From IMG/VR virus record IMGVR_UViG_3300015192_000002, positions 1 through 55,483 of that record: a DNA stretch of 55,483 nucleotides; one strand, 5' to 3'. The number at the start of each line of letters is the position of its first letter. The first letter of the stretch is position 1. Origin of the DNA: a virus. Made by a program: the position numbers and the translations under genes. This document shows positions 42,994-51,928 of the stretch, piece by piece. The notes under the pieces are model-generated. The model made no database searches and had not been told where the DNA came from. It was given only the letters and a program-made list of their open reading frames with translations.

Positions 42994-43278
42994 TCATCCC
43001 TCCCCGGTCTTGTGCTTGCTCCACGCGAGCCGACGCCTTGCGCGGGCTGCGTCGTTCCTGGCGGCCACGTCGAGCCCGAACTCGGCGCGGTCCTCCTCGA
43101 ACTTCCGCCGCTCGTAGGGCGTGCTCGTCGGCTCGGAGTCGTCGGCCAGCATCCGCGCGTCTCGCTCGGCGTCAGTCTCCACCTTCGGCGTGCAGCTTTT
43201 CAGATGCCGCCCGTAGGCGAAGAAGTCGTCACCGAAAGCTGCCCGGCAATGCGCGTGAGGGCAGAGGAGGGGACTCAT
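42994..43278 (-). CDS. C2H2-like zinc-finger protein
   Basis: 94 aa from ATG 43278. CPHAHCRAAFGDDFFAYGRHLKSC supplies Cys, Cys, His and Cys in finger spacing, then a basic helical tail. Likely nucleic-acid binding. Confidence 0.6.
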   Translation of the reverse strand: MSPLLCPHAHCRAAFGDDFFAYGRHLKSCTPKVETDAERDARMLADDSEPTSTPYERRKFEEDRAEFGLDVAARNDAARARRRLAWSKHKTGEG

Positions 43279-43523
43279 TCGCCACGCTCGGCCATCGCGT
43301 CGTACGACCGCAGCGCCCTGTCGTTCTCCATGTCCCGCAGGAGCGAGCGATCTTCTTCGGAGAGCCTGTACTCCTCCGCAGTCGAGAGGCCGCATCCGCC
43401 AGCGATGAAGCGAGGATCGGTCGCGTCTTCGTAGCCCAACGCGCGGGCCAAGCTGTAGGTCGCCCGATCGACCGCGGTCGGCTCCACGAACAGCAGCGAG
43501 GCCACCATGCCGGAGGCGCGCAT
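43275..43523 (-). CDS. hypothetical early protein
   Basis: 82 aa, overlapping start with the next gene. Helical second half (STAEEYRLSEEDRSLLRDME). No family recognised. Confidence 0.55.
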   Translation of the reverse strand: MRASGMVASLLFVEPTAVDRATYSLARALGYEDATDPRFIAGGCGLSTAEEYRLSEEDRSLLRDMENDRALRSYDAMAERGE

Positions 43524-43802
43524 CTAGGCCTCCGCCCCGGCCTGCGTCGGCACCACCACCCGCGATGCTGCCCCCCGGAAGAATGCGATCACCGCCTGCT
43601 GCGTGAGGAGCGAGGGCATCGGCCTCCCCGCCTTCTCCGCCGCCAGCTTCCAGAAGTCCTGCCCTGCGGCTTCCAGCTTCTCGACGAAGGCTGGCGAGAG
43701 CACGTCCTCTCCGTGCGCTACTGCGTCCACCATGATCGCCGCCGCCAGCGCCATCGCCTTCTGTGCTCGCCCCGCGACCTCGTGCTGGCTTGACTTGTCC
43801 AT
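43524..43802 (-). CDS. first gene of the leftward early operon
   Basis: 92 aa from ATG 43802, about 155 bases after the predicted pL start. Helical Ala-rich protein (VAGRAQKAMALAAAIMVDAV). As first gene after pL it occupies the position of lambda N, but it is not visibly an antiterminator. Confidence 0.6.
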   Translation of the reverse strand: MDKSSQHEVAGRAQKAMALAAAIMVDAVAHGEDVLSPAFVEKLEAAGQDFWKLAAEKAGRPMPSLLTQQAVIAFFRGAASRVVVPTQAGAEA

Positions 43803-43962
43803 GTGCCGCCCCCGTTTTGTGCTGCCCTCTCCCCGCCCCACCGGCCCCGTGCTCACCCTGCCGCCGGATTCCCGCTCCACCCGCCCGCTTCCTTCAGCGC
43901 CCCGTTGTGCTCCCTCGGGTGTCTCGCTGACCGTCCAACCCCTGCCCCTCAACCGTGGTCGC

Positions 43963-44001
43963 AAGGTGCCACGAGGGCACCCATGGTGTCAAGCAGGCAC
44001 C
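43963..44001 (-). promoter_or_regulatory. OL/pL: paired operators over the leftward promoter
   Basis: Operator OL1 GGTGCCACGAGGGCACC (43965-43981) and OL2 GGTGTCAAGCAGGCACC (43985-44001) share half-sites GGTGCC/GGCACC and a 5-bp gap, centres 20 bp apart. On the minus strand TTGACA (43992-43987) lies in OL2 and CACCTT (43968-43963, spacer 18) in OL1. A bound repressor would block pL. Confidence 0.8.
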
Positions 44002-44054
44002 TTCGCTATCTCGCAAGGGCGCGGGTGCGCTACGGTTTCGGACAGGGGTCGCCA

Positions 44055-44717
44055 ATGACGAAGATGATCGCCGCCGCGTGCGTTCTTTCCGTGGTCGCCT
44101 GCAGCACCTTGACCCCCGCCCAGCGAGCCGCCGTGGAGCGGGATGCTCGGCAGTTGGTCGTCTGCAACGGCAAGGAAGACTGCGAGATCAAGTGGGCCAC
44201 CGCGCTCCGCTGGGTGCAGGACAACTCCCGGTGGAAGCTGCGGGCGGTGACAGACTCGCTGGTCACGACCGAGGGGCCGTTCGATACTCCGAGCGCGGCA
44301 TTCGAGGTGATGAAGTTCCCTCGCGGCGGCGGCTCCTACGAGTTCCAGTTCAGGGCGGCCTGCGGGAACATTTTTGGCTGCATCCCGGAGATCGTGGTCC
44401 TGGCCGCCGACTTCAACAACACCGTCGCGAACGCGGGAGCCCGCAAGGGCTGGAGCGCCGCCGACACAAGCGTCTTCATGGACCGTTGTCGCAAGGATTC
44501 AATCAAGGTCCACGGCGCATCGCGCACCCCGGAGCAACTGGAGTACGGGTGCTCTTGCCTCGGCCGTGGCTTGGAGGCTCGCTACTCGCTGCGCGAGTTC
44601 GGCGCCCTGATCAAGGACGAGGAGCGGCTCAAGCGCGAGGTTGCCGAGATCAACGCCGAGTGCCGGAAAGACCTGCCGCCTGGCAATGCGACACCCGCCC
44701 CCGCGGCGGGGCACTGA
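44055..44717 (+). CDS. lipoprotein encoded in the immunity region
   Basis: 220 aa. Signal peptide TKMIAAACVLSVVACS has lipobox VVAC, so Cys16 would be lipidated. The mature part is Cys-rich (CNGKEDC, AACGNIFGC, YGCSCLG, CRKD). It lies between OL and the repressor gene, on the strand opposite to the repressor. Lysogeny-expressed surface lipoproteins often block superinfection; here that is inferred from position only. Confidence 0.7.
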   Translation: MTKMIAAACVLSVVACSTLTPAQRAAVERDARQLVVCNGKEDCEIKWATALRWVQDNSRWKLRAVTDSLVTTEGPFDTPSAAFEVMKFPRGGGSYEFQFRAACGNIFGCIPEIVVLAADFNNTVANAGARKGWSAADTSVFMDRCRKDSIKVHGASRTPEQLEYGCSCLGRGLEARYSLREFGALIKDEERLKREVAEINAECRKDLPPGNATPAPAAGH

Positions 44718-44833
44718 TGGCGGCGCCGCCCCTCAGTCGAACGAGACGCACCTCGTAGGCGAGCGCGTGCTCTTCCTCTTCGACTGCCTGAACTTCGGTC
44801 GGATGATCTGCGCGTCGGTGGACGGCCAGAGTT

Positions 44834-45364
44834 CTACTTGCGCAGGACGCGGCCTGGCCTCTTGCCCGCGTCCTGCTCGGAAGGGTTTGCGGCCTCACGC
44901 AGCGCGCGCGAACACGCCTCCATCGCGCTTGCCCTGGTGTCGTCATCGGCGATGGCGTCCAGCCTCATCGCGATGTACTTCGCTTCCTCGGTCTTCACGT
45001 AGTACGCCCCCGCGTTGTCCTTCGGGGGCAAGCTACCGCGCCGGTCTGACGTTTCTGGAAGATCCGTGGGTTGCGCCGCTGCTGGCAGCAACGCTCCCAT
45101 CTCGACCCCGAGGGCCTCGGCGAACGCCGCAAGCAGCTTCACGTTCGCCGCGCCCTTGCGCTTCCCGTTGATGATCCGGGTCACATAAGAGCGATCCTTG
45201 CCGATCTTCCTGCCGAGCTGCTTGTGGGTAAGCTTCGCCGCGTCCGCCAGCGCGCCGATGCGCTCCCCAATCTCCACCGACAGGTTGGGGTCGTCGGCCG
45301 GCGAAACGTCTTGCGGCTGCGCGGTCTTGGCCACTCCTGGCACCGTGGCGGAATTGCACATCAT
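44834..45364 (-). CDS. CI-like HTH repressor without peptidase domain
   Basis: 176 aa from ATG 45364 (45361 is an alternative). HTH_3: DAAKLTHKQLGRKIGKDRSYVTRIINGKRKG (about residues 40-70). The C-terminal 80 residues are helical and show no S24 Ser/Lys protease motif, so RecA-driven self-cleavage is unlikely. Divergent from the Cro-like gene, with operators between them, it should be the lysogeny repressor. Confidence 0.75.
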   Translation of the reverse strand: MMCNSATVPGVAKTAQPQDVSPADDPNLSVEIGERIGALADAAKLTHKQLGRKIGKDRSYVTRIINGKRKGAANVKLLAAFAEALGVEMGALLPAAAQPTDLPETSDRRGSLPPKDNAGAYYVKTEEAKYIAMRLDAIADDDTRASAMEACSRALREAANPSEQDAGKRPGRVLRK

Positions 45365-45376
45365 GCCGCAACACCG

Positions 45377-45415
45377 GGGGCCGGTTTGACACCGCGGGTG
45401 CCCATGTGGCACCCT
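45377..45415 (+). promoter_or_regulatory. OR/pR: paired operators over the rightward promoter
   Basis: OR1 GGTGCCCATGTGGCACC (45397-45413) and OR2 GGGGCCGGTTTGACACC (45377-45393), centres 20 bp apart, mirror OL exactly. TTGACA (45386-45391) lies in OR2 and CACCCT (45410-45415, spacer 18) abuts OR1. Transcription should begin near 45422, beside the Cro-like ATG at 45424. The -10 is poor, so the promoter may need help or be weak. Confidence 0.8.
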
Positions 45416-45423
45416 GCGTCCCC

Positions 45424-45648
45424 ATGGCACATCCGCTTGCGAAGTACCTCGAAGACGAAGAGCTGACCCACGAGGCGTTCGCGAAGAAGGCCGGCATCGA
45501 GCGGACCGTCGTGACGAAAGTGCTCAATGGGAAGCGCAAGCGGTTCAGCGTCGAGTACGCGCGGAGAATTGAGAAGGCCACCAGCGGCAGGGTGACGCTC
45601 GAAGACGCGCTGGGCCTGACCGCGCGCGCCAAGACCCAGGCCGCCTAG
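45424..45648 (+). CDS. Cro-like HTH repressor
   Basis: 74 aa. THEAFAKKAGIERTVVTKVLNGKRKRF is an HTH of the Cro/CI type. ATG 45424 is preferred to GTG 45406, which lies upstream of the predicted pR start. No ribosome site precedes it, consistent with leaderless translation. First gene of the rightward operon. Confidence 0.8.
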   Translation: MAHPLAKYLEDEELTHEAFAKKAGIERTVVTKVLNGKRKRFSVEYARRIEKATSGRVTLEDALGLTARAKTQAA

Positions 45649-45657
45649 TTCCTTTCG

Positions 45658-45684
45658 GGCTCGTACTTCGGTGCGGGCCTTTTT
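45658..45684 (+). terminator. rho-independent terminator after cro (tR1-like)
   Basis: GGCTCGTAC pairs with GTGCGGGCC (9 bp, two G-T pairs) over a TTCG tetraloop, followed by TTTTT. It lies between the Cro-like gene and the next regulator, as lambda tR1 does, implying readthrough control. Confidence 0.85.
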
Positions 45685-45761
45685 CATGTCGCAAGGCAGC
45701 ACGGCGTAGCAGGGCGGAATTCTACTGAACGGCAAGTGAACTCGATCCGCTGAGGGGACAA

Positions 45762-46181
45762 ATGGCGAAACAGACCACCATCAACGTCCCGAAATACGAG
45801 CCCAAATTGCCTACGCTGCATGAAGCGATCGTGGATGTGATCAAGCGGTACGGCCCGCGCAAGCAGGCGGTGCTGGCGGAGCAGCTCGGCGCCAGCGAGC
45901 AGCACTTCTCCGACGTGTTCGGTGGCAAGACCGGCAAGCACTGGCCGGAGGCCTGGATTGAATTCATCGTCAAGCACTACGACTTCGAGGCGCAGGTCCC
46001 CGCGCTGGTTGCTGGCTGGCGCGGACTCACCGCGCGGCCCCCGCGCAAGCGAACGGCAGCCGAGGAACTTCGCCGGCTCAAGTACGCCCTCGCCAAGCAC
46101 AACGGACTCGGCAAGGCGATCCGCGATGAGGCCGAGGCGCTGCCCGACGATGTGTTTGCCGACGAGGAGGTGGCGACATGA
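45762..46181 (+). CDS. HTH regulator, CII-position protein
   Basis: 139 aa with GAGGGG before ATG. HEAIVDVIKRYGPRKQAVLAEQLGASEQHFSDVFGGKTGK is an HTH resembling lambda CII-like phage regulators. Location after cro and the terminator matches cII. It could activate repressor or integrase transcription; not proven. Confidence 0.65.
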   Translation: MAKQTTINVPKYEPKLPTLHEAIVDVIKRYGPRKQAVLAEQLGASEQHFSDVFGGKTGKHWPEAWIEFIVKHYDFEAQVPALVAGWRGLTARPPRKRTAAEELRRLKYALAKHNGLGKAIRDEAEALPDDVFADEEVAT

Positions 46182-46888
46182 GCAATACCGTCACGGCCGA
46201 AGACCGCGAGGAGATGCGCCTCGTGACCACCAAGGGTGTCAGCGATGCCCCGCTGCCGGAGAAGTACCAGGCCGCGAAACAAGCCCTGTCCGTCTGCCAG
46301 AGCGTTGACGAGTGCTCGACGTGGGCAAAGAAGGCCGCCGCGCTGGCGAGCTACGCCCGGCAGGCCGACGACGACTCCCTCGAAACCATGGCGATGAAGA
46401 TCCGGGCGCGGGCGATCCGTCGGTGCGGGGAACTGCTCAAGGAATTGCCGTCGAAGGCACACGGGCGAGAGGTGGGGGGGCGCCCCTCCACCTCTCAACG
46501 GTCCGAGCGAGCACAGGCGGCGACTGGCGCGGGGATGTCGCGCGATCAAGTGAAGCAGGCGGTGCGCGTCGCGAGCATCCCCGCGAAGGCGTTCGAGGCG
46601 GCAGTCGAGTCCGAGACGCCGCCTTCCATCGAAGTGCTGGCAGAGCAGGGCACCAAGAAAAAGCCGGTGCCGCTGGTGGACATCGAGGGCCGCGACCCGC
46701 GGGATTTCAACAACGCGCTGCAACTGGCCGCCGCGTTCGACGCCTTCGCAAAGCACCTGAGCACCATCACGCCAGAGGCGTTCCTTCGCGGCGCTCTCGA
46801 TCGCCATGTCGCGTTGGCGACGCGCGGCATTGCTGTGATCGAGGCGTGGGTATCCGATCTTCGCAAGAAAAACAGGAGAGCAAAATGA
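46178..46888 (+). CDS. conserved phage replication-region protein
   Basis: 236 aa. AAKQALSVCQSVDECSTWAKKAAALASYARQADDDSLETMAMKIRARAIRRCGELL is a widespread phage motif of unknown role found before replication genes. The centre has a ParB-like helix region (MSRDQVKQAVRVASIP). Confidence 0.7.
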   Translation: MSNTVTAEDREEMRLVTTKGVSDAPLPEKYQAAKQALSVCQSVDECSTWAKKAAALASYARQADDDSLETMAMKIRARAIRRCGELLKELPSKAHGREVGGRPSTSQRSERAQAATGAGMSRDQVKQAVRVASIPAKAFEAAVESETPPSIEVLAEQGTKKKPVPLVDIEGRDPRDFNNALQLAAAFDAFAKHLSTITPEAFLRGALDRHVALATRGIAVIEAWVSDLRKKNRRAK

Positions 46889-47328
46889 ATCAGAACGAGA
46901 TCCGGCACGAGATCCGCGACGTGATCGACCAGCGCATCGCCTCGAGCGATACGGTGCAGATGTCCTGGCTCGTGAAGCAGGTGCTGCGGGACCATGGAAT
47001 CGACGCTTTTGACGACTTCCTCGGCTACTGCGCACACGCCACGGTCTGGCGGGAGGCGCGCGAGGTTCTTCGGCAGATGAAGGGCGCCGAGGCCGAGCAA
47101 GACGAGAAGGAGCGTCAGGAGATCCTGCCGGGGTTTGAGCGGCTTCAGCGCCGCTACGTCTTCGAGCGCGACAACGAGCAGGTCGTGGTGCCGCTGGAGT
47201 GCATGAGCGACTCCGAAATCACGGCCAAGGCCGACGAACTCCGGGCGATGGCGCTGGGCTGCCAGCTCCACGCCAGCGAACTTGAGGACTATCTGCGGCA
47301 GCGCACCGGCTCGCTCCAGAGCGCGTGA
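46885..47328 (+). CDS. hypothetical protein
   Basis: 147 aa, ATGA coupled. SSDTVQMSWLVKQVLRDHG and YVFERDNEQVVVPLECMSDSEITAKADELRAMA suggest a small alpha/beta DNA-related protein. No family recognised. Confidence 0.6.
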   Translation: MNQNEIRHEIRDVIDQRIASSDTVQMSWLVKQVLRDHGIDAFDDFLGYCAHATVWREAREVLRQMKGAEAEQDEKERQEILPGFERLQRRYVFERDNEQVVVPLECMSDSEITAKADELRAMALGCQLHASELEDYLRQRTGSLQSA

Positions 47329-47335
47329 GCGGCCG

Positions 47336-47533
47336 ATGACCCTCACCGCCCGCCAGGCCCGCGCGCTCGATCCTCTGGAGTTCACGCTCCGCAAGATTCG
47401 CGCAGACGCGGGGATCTACATTCACCGCGCGCGCAAGCTCATTGACGACCTCGCGCTCGACGCCACCTCGCACGCCCGCCAGCGCGAATCTGCGCAGCGG
47501 TCGGTCGGGACGCAAGGGGAGGGCGGCAAATGA
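47336..47533 (+). CDS. small helical protein
   Basis: 65 aa from ATG 47336. LTARQARALDPLEFTLRKIRADAGIYIHRARKLIDDLAL is amphipathic helix. Stop overlaps next start. Confidence 0.55.
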   Translation: MTLTARQARALDPLEFTLRKIRADAGIYIHRARKLIDDLALDATSHARQRESAQRSVGTQGEGGK

Positions 47534-47775
47534 TCGACCTCCTCTACGTCGGCGGTTGTCTCGTTCTGCTCTCCGTCACGCTCGCGGCCATGGTGCGCGC
47601 TGCGGTTGGCCGACGAACGCCGGTGGTCTACGAGCGGCAGAGCGCGACCTATACCGTCCGCTTCACCAACGGCGCGGTGGTGGAGTTCTCCGGCGACGAT
47701 GAGCGGGGACGGCTCGCGGTCCTCTCCTGCTACCTGCTCGACAAGCCGGCCGCGCGAGCGAGGCTCCCTTGCTGA
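47530..47775 (+). CDS. small membrane protein
   Basis: 81 aa. N-terminal transmembrane helix (YVGGCLVLLSVTLAAMVRAAV) and a soluble beta tail. Function unknown. Confidence 0.55.
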   Translation: MIDLLYVGGCLVLLSVTLAAMVRAAVGRRTPVVYERQSATYTVRFTNGAVVEFSGDDERGRLAVLSCYLLDKPAARARLPC

Positions 47776-48062
47776 CCGCCTACCTGAATGCGCTGGCGGA
47801 TATGTTCGACGCCGGCATTCGCGGCTCCGGCATGAGCCACCTTCCCGCCATCGTCCAGGCGCTCGCGGTGGTGTTGCTCGGCGCGATCGCTCTCCTCTTC
47901 GTGCGGTGGTCAATGGCGATGGTGGACTCGCCGTTGACGCTGCACGCCTGCGGACGCTGCACGTACGAGGCTTGCGGCTACTGCCAGCGGGCGAAGAGGG
48001 ATCGCGTCGTCTCGGAATATGTCCGGCAAGCGCGAGAGAGGAAGGCTGCGCGCAATGGCTGA
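47769..48062 (+). CDS. membrane protein with Cys cluster
   Basis: 97 aa from TTG 47769 (ATG starts are absent early). A transmembrane segment (PAIVQALAVVLLGAIALLFVRW), then HACGRCTYEACGYCQRAKRD, a probable zinc site next to the membrane. Confidence 0.55.
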   Translation: MLTAYLNALADMFDAGIRGSGMSHLPAIVQALAVVLLGAIALLFVRWSMAMVDSPLTLHACGRCTYEACGYCQRAKRDRVVSEYVRQARERKAARNG

Positions 48063-48741
48063 CCTCTGCCGGTGTCCGTCAGTGCTGCATCACCGCGCCT
48101 CGTGCGAGCTTGTCCACGGCGACCGCGCACGGCCTGCGTCACGGGGGCCGCTCACCATCCTCTGCGATGTGGACTCGATCATCGCGGACCTGCTCGCGCC
48201 GTGGCTCGCTGCCTACAACGACAAGCACGGTCGCTCGGTGCGCGTCGCCGACGTGACGAAGTGGAAGATCCACGAGTGCGTCCCGGACGGCGAGCGCATC
48301 TACGAGTTGCTGCACACCGAGGGGCTCTACCGAACCCTCCTGCCGCTGCCGGGCGCGCTGGAGGGGTTGAGGCTCCTGCACGACGCCGGGCACCACGTCG
48401 TCTTGCTCACGGCCTGCGCGAACAAGAACGAGAACGCGGCCGGCGACAAGCTCGCGTGGATCCGAAAGCACCTCCCGTGGCTCTCGTACAGAGACGTGAT
48501 CATCGGGTTCCACAAGCACCTCGTCCGCGGGGACGTGCTGATCGATGACTCGCCCGAGAACATCCGCGAGTACCGGGCCGCATGGCCTTCGGCCAGCATC
48601 CTGACGATTGACTACGCCTACAACCGAGGGCCGGAGATCGACGCGCTGATCGACTGCCGCGCCGAGAGCTACCAGGACACCGCAAAGGCGTGGGCGCAGA
48701 TCGTGGAGCACGTCTCCGCGCTCGCCACGGAGGCAGCATGA
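48055..48741 (+). CDS. HAD-type 5'(3')-deoxyribonucleotidase-like protein
   Basis: 228 aa from ATG 48055. ILCDVDSIIAD supplies the HAD motif I Asp pair, LLPLPGALEGLRLLHDAGHHVVLLT motif II, and GDVLIDDSPENIREY motif IV. It dephosphorylates nucleotides, perhaps balancing the guanylate kinase. N-terminal RCPSVLHHRASC adds Cys. Confidence 0.82.
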   Translation: MADLCRCPSVLHHRASCELVHGDRARPASRGPLTILCDVDSIIADLLAPWLAAYNDKHGRSVRVADVTKWKIHECVPDGERIYELLHTEGLYRTLLPLPGALEGLRLLHDAGHHVVLLTACANKNENAAGDKLAWIRKHLPWLSYRDVIIGFHKHLVRGDVLIDDSPENIREYRAAWPSASILTIDYAYNRGPEIDALIDCRAESYQDTAKAWAQIVEHVSALATEAA

Positions 48742-48839
48742 ATGCCCTAATCCGCACCATCGCCCTCGGCACGGCCGGCGCTCTCTTCGCTTGGCTTTGG
48801 GGCGCTCTCCTCTACGCATTCGAGGTGGTCTATGGCTGA
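48738..48839 (+). CDS. 33-aa membrane miniprotein
   Basis: ATG 48738 overlaps the nucleotidase stop (ATGA), and its TGA overlaps the next start. Nearly all hydrophobic (LGTAGALFAWLWGALLYAFEVV). Confidence 0.5.
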   Translation: MNALIRTIALGTAGALFAWLWGALLYAFEVVYG

Positions 48840-49055
48840 AAGCAGCCTCACTCCTCCCGAGCAATTCATCGCCCGGAGGATCAAGAACAAGCTCTCCGCG
48901 GCGGGGCACCACCTCGTTGACGCGCGAGCTGCGGCTATCGCGTTGACGCCGGAGATGCACCGGGCATGCGGGTTCCGGGAGCAGCTCGCGGTGTTGGAGG
49001 GACGGCTGGCGGAGTTGCGCGCCATCGTTCACGGACTGCCGGGCGCTGGTGAGAC

Positions 49056-49059
<4 letters not shown>
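48832..49059 (+). CDS. small helical protein
   Basis: 75 aa, overlapping the methylase gene start by 4 bp. REQLAVLEGRLAELRAIVHG is coiled coil. No family recognised. Confidence 0.55.
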
Positions 49060-50851
<1,792 letters not shown>

Positions 50852-50855
<4 letters not shown>

Positions 50856-51379
50856 CCTCCCCCTCCCGTCGCGGCTGCTCCATCTGCCAGCGCACGCCCT
50901 CCGCGAAGTGCCTCTGCGGGCAGCGCCTGTGCCTCCTGCACGAGTCAGTGCTGCGGCACGACTGCGCGCACTCGAAAAAGCTGCTCGCGATGACGTCGGC
51001 CGACGTGCGGCGATGGAAGAAAGAGCACGCGCCAGAGCAGGCACTGGCGACGGCGGTGGTGAACGCGCTGAACATGCTCCCCGGCGTCCACGTCGTCGCG
51101 GTGGACTCTGGCGGCGCGAGGCAGCGGAACACGCAGCGCGCGGAGCCGGGGACGGCGGACGTGCTTGGGTGGAGCTCGCCCGACGCGCGATTCATCGCCG
51201 TCGAGACGAAGTGCAGCCACAAGGCCGGTTGCGGCTGCGACTCCTGCTCGGCGCAGCGGGCGTGGGGCGCGCGGCTGGAGGCTGCCGGAGGGGTTTACGT
51301 CGGGAATGTTCGGACGGTGGCGGAGGCGGTGGACGGCGTCAGGCGGGGCCTCGCGAGTGTCAGGGCGGGCGGCCGATGA
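50852..51379 (+). CDS. VRR-NUC-type nuclease
   Basis: 175 aa from TTG 50852. N-terminal Cys ribbon (CSICQRTPSAKCLCGQRLC). Nuclease part: GTADVLGWS, FIAVETKCSHK (E-x-K), AQRAWGARLEAAGGVYVG with the family Q. This PD-(D/E)XK group cuts branched or structured DNA. Confidence 0.8.
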
Positions 51380-51564
51380 TGCGCGAGCTTTCCATCGAGA
51401 AGATCCTCCGCATCCGCCGCGCTCGCCGTCTCGATCCCGAGAAGGACCGCTCCCTCCTTGCCGAGCGGTTCGGGGTTTCGTCGCAGCGCATCACCTACGC
51501 CCTGAGTCTCACCGCCAGCGAGATCGGCCGGATGCGGGCGAAGGCCACGCGGAGGGCTGGCTAG
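51376..51564 (+). CDS. small HTH protein
   Basis: 62 aa. LSIEKILRIRRARRLDPEKDRSLLAERFGVSSQRITYALSL resembles a homeodomain-like HTH. ATGA coupled. Confidence 0.6.
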   Translation: MMRELSIEKILRIRRARRLDPEKDRSLLAERFGVSSQRITYALSLTASEIGRMRAKATRRAG

Positions 51565-51927
51565 ATGTCCTTCGCGAAAGGGCAGACGCTCCCGGTCCAT
51601 CGCGTCCAGTGCTCCTGCGGCGTTCCACTGCTGCGCAAGACCTACTGGCGAAAGCCTCAGTGTTCCGACTGCAGGAAGAGGCGGGCGCACTCGAAGTACG
51701 TGCGCAAGGTGGGCGATCTCAGGAGAGAGGCGCGGCGGTACCGGATCGTGCTCCACGTCCTTGGGTGGAGCGATGACCAGTTCGAGGAAATGCTGGCCGA
51801 GATGAAGAGGAGCCCGATGATGTTTCGGACTTCGCCGGAGACAAAGACCGGCTGGCGCGACTGGCAACTCGAGCGGCGGAGGAAGCCGGCCTCGGTTGGC
51901 CGGTGCAGCTCGGAAGGGGAACCCTGA
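51565..51927 (+). CDS. zinc-ribbon protein
   Basis: 120 aa. CSCGVPLLRKTYWRKPQCSDC gives four Cys, followed by basic helices. It precedes the initiator gene. No family recognised. Confidence 0.6.
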   Translation: MSFAKGQTLPVHRVQCSCGVPLLRKTYWRKPQCSDCRKRRAHSKYVRKVGDLRREARRYRIVLHVLGWSDDQFEEMLAEMKRSPMMFRTSPETKTGWRDWQLERRRKPASVGRCSSEGEP

Positions 51928-51928
51928 A

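Noticed and set aside
45336-45352. Possible third operator ending GGCACC in the repressor gene
   Set aside because: Left half-site matches GGTGCC at only two of six positions and it breaks the 20-bp spacing.
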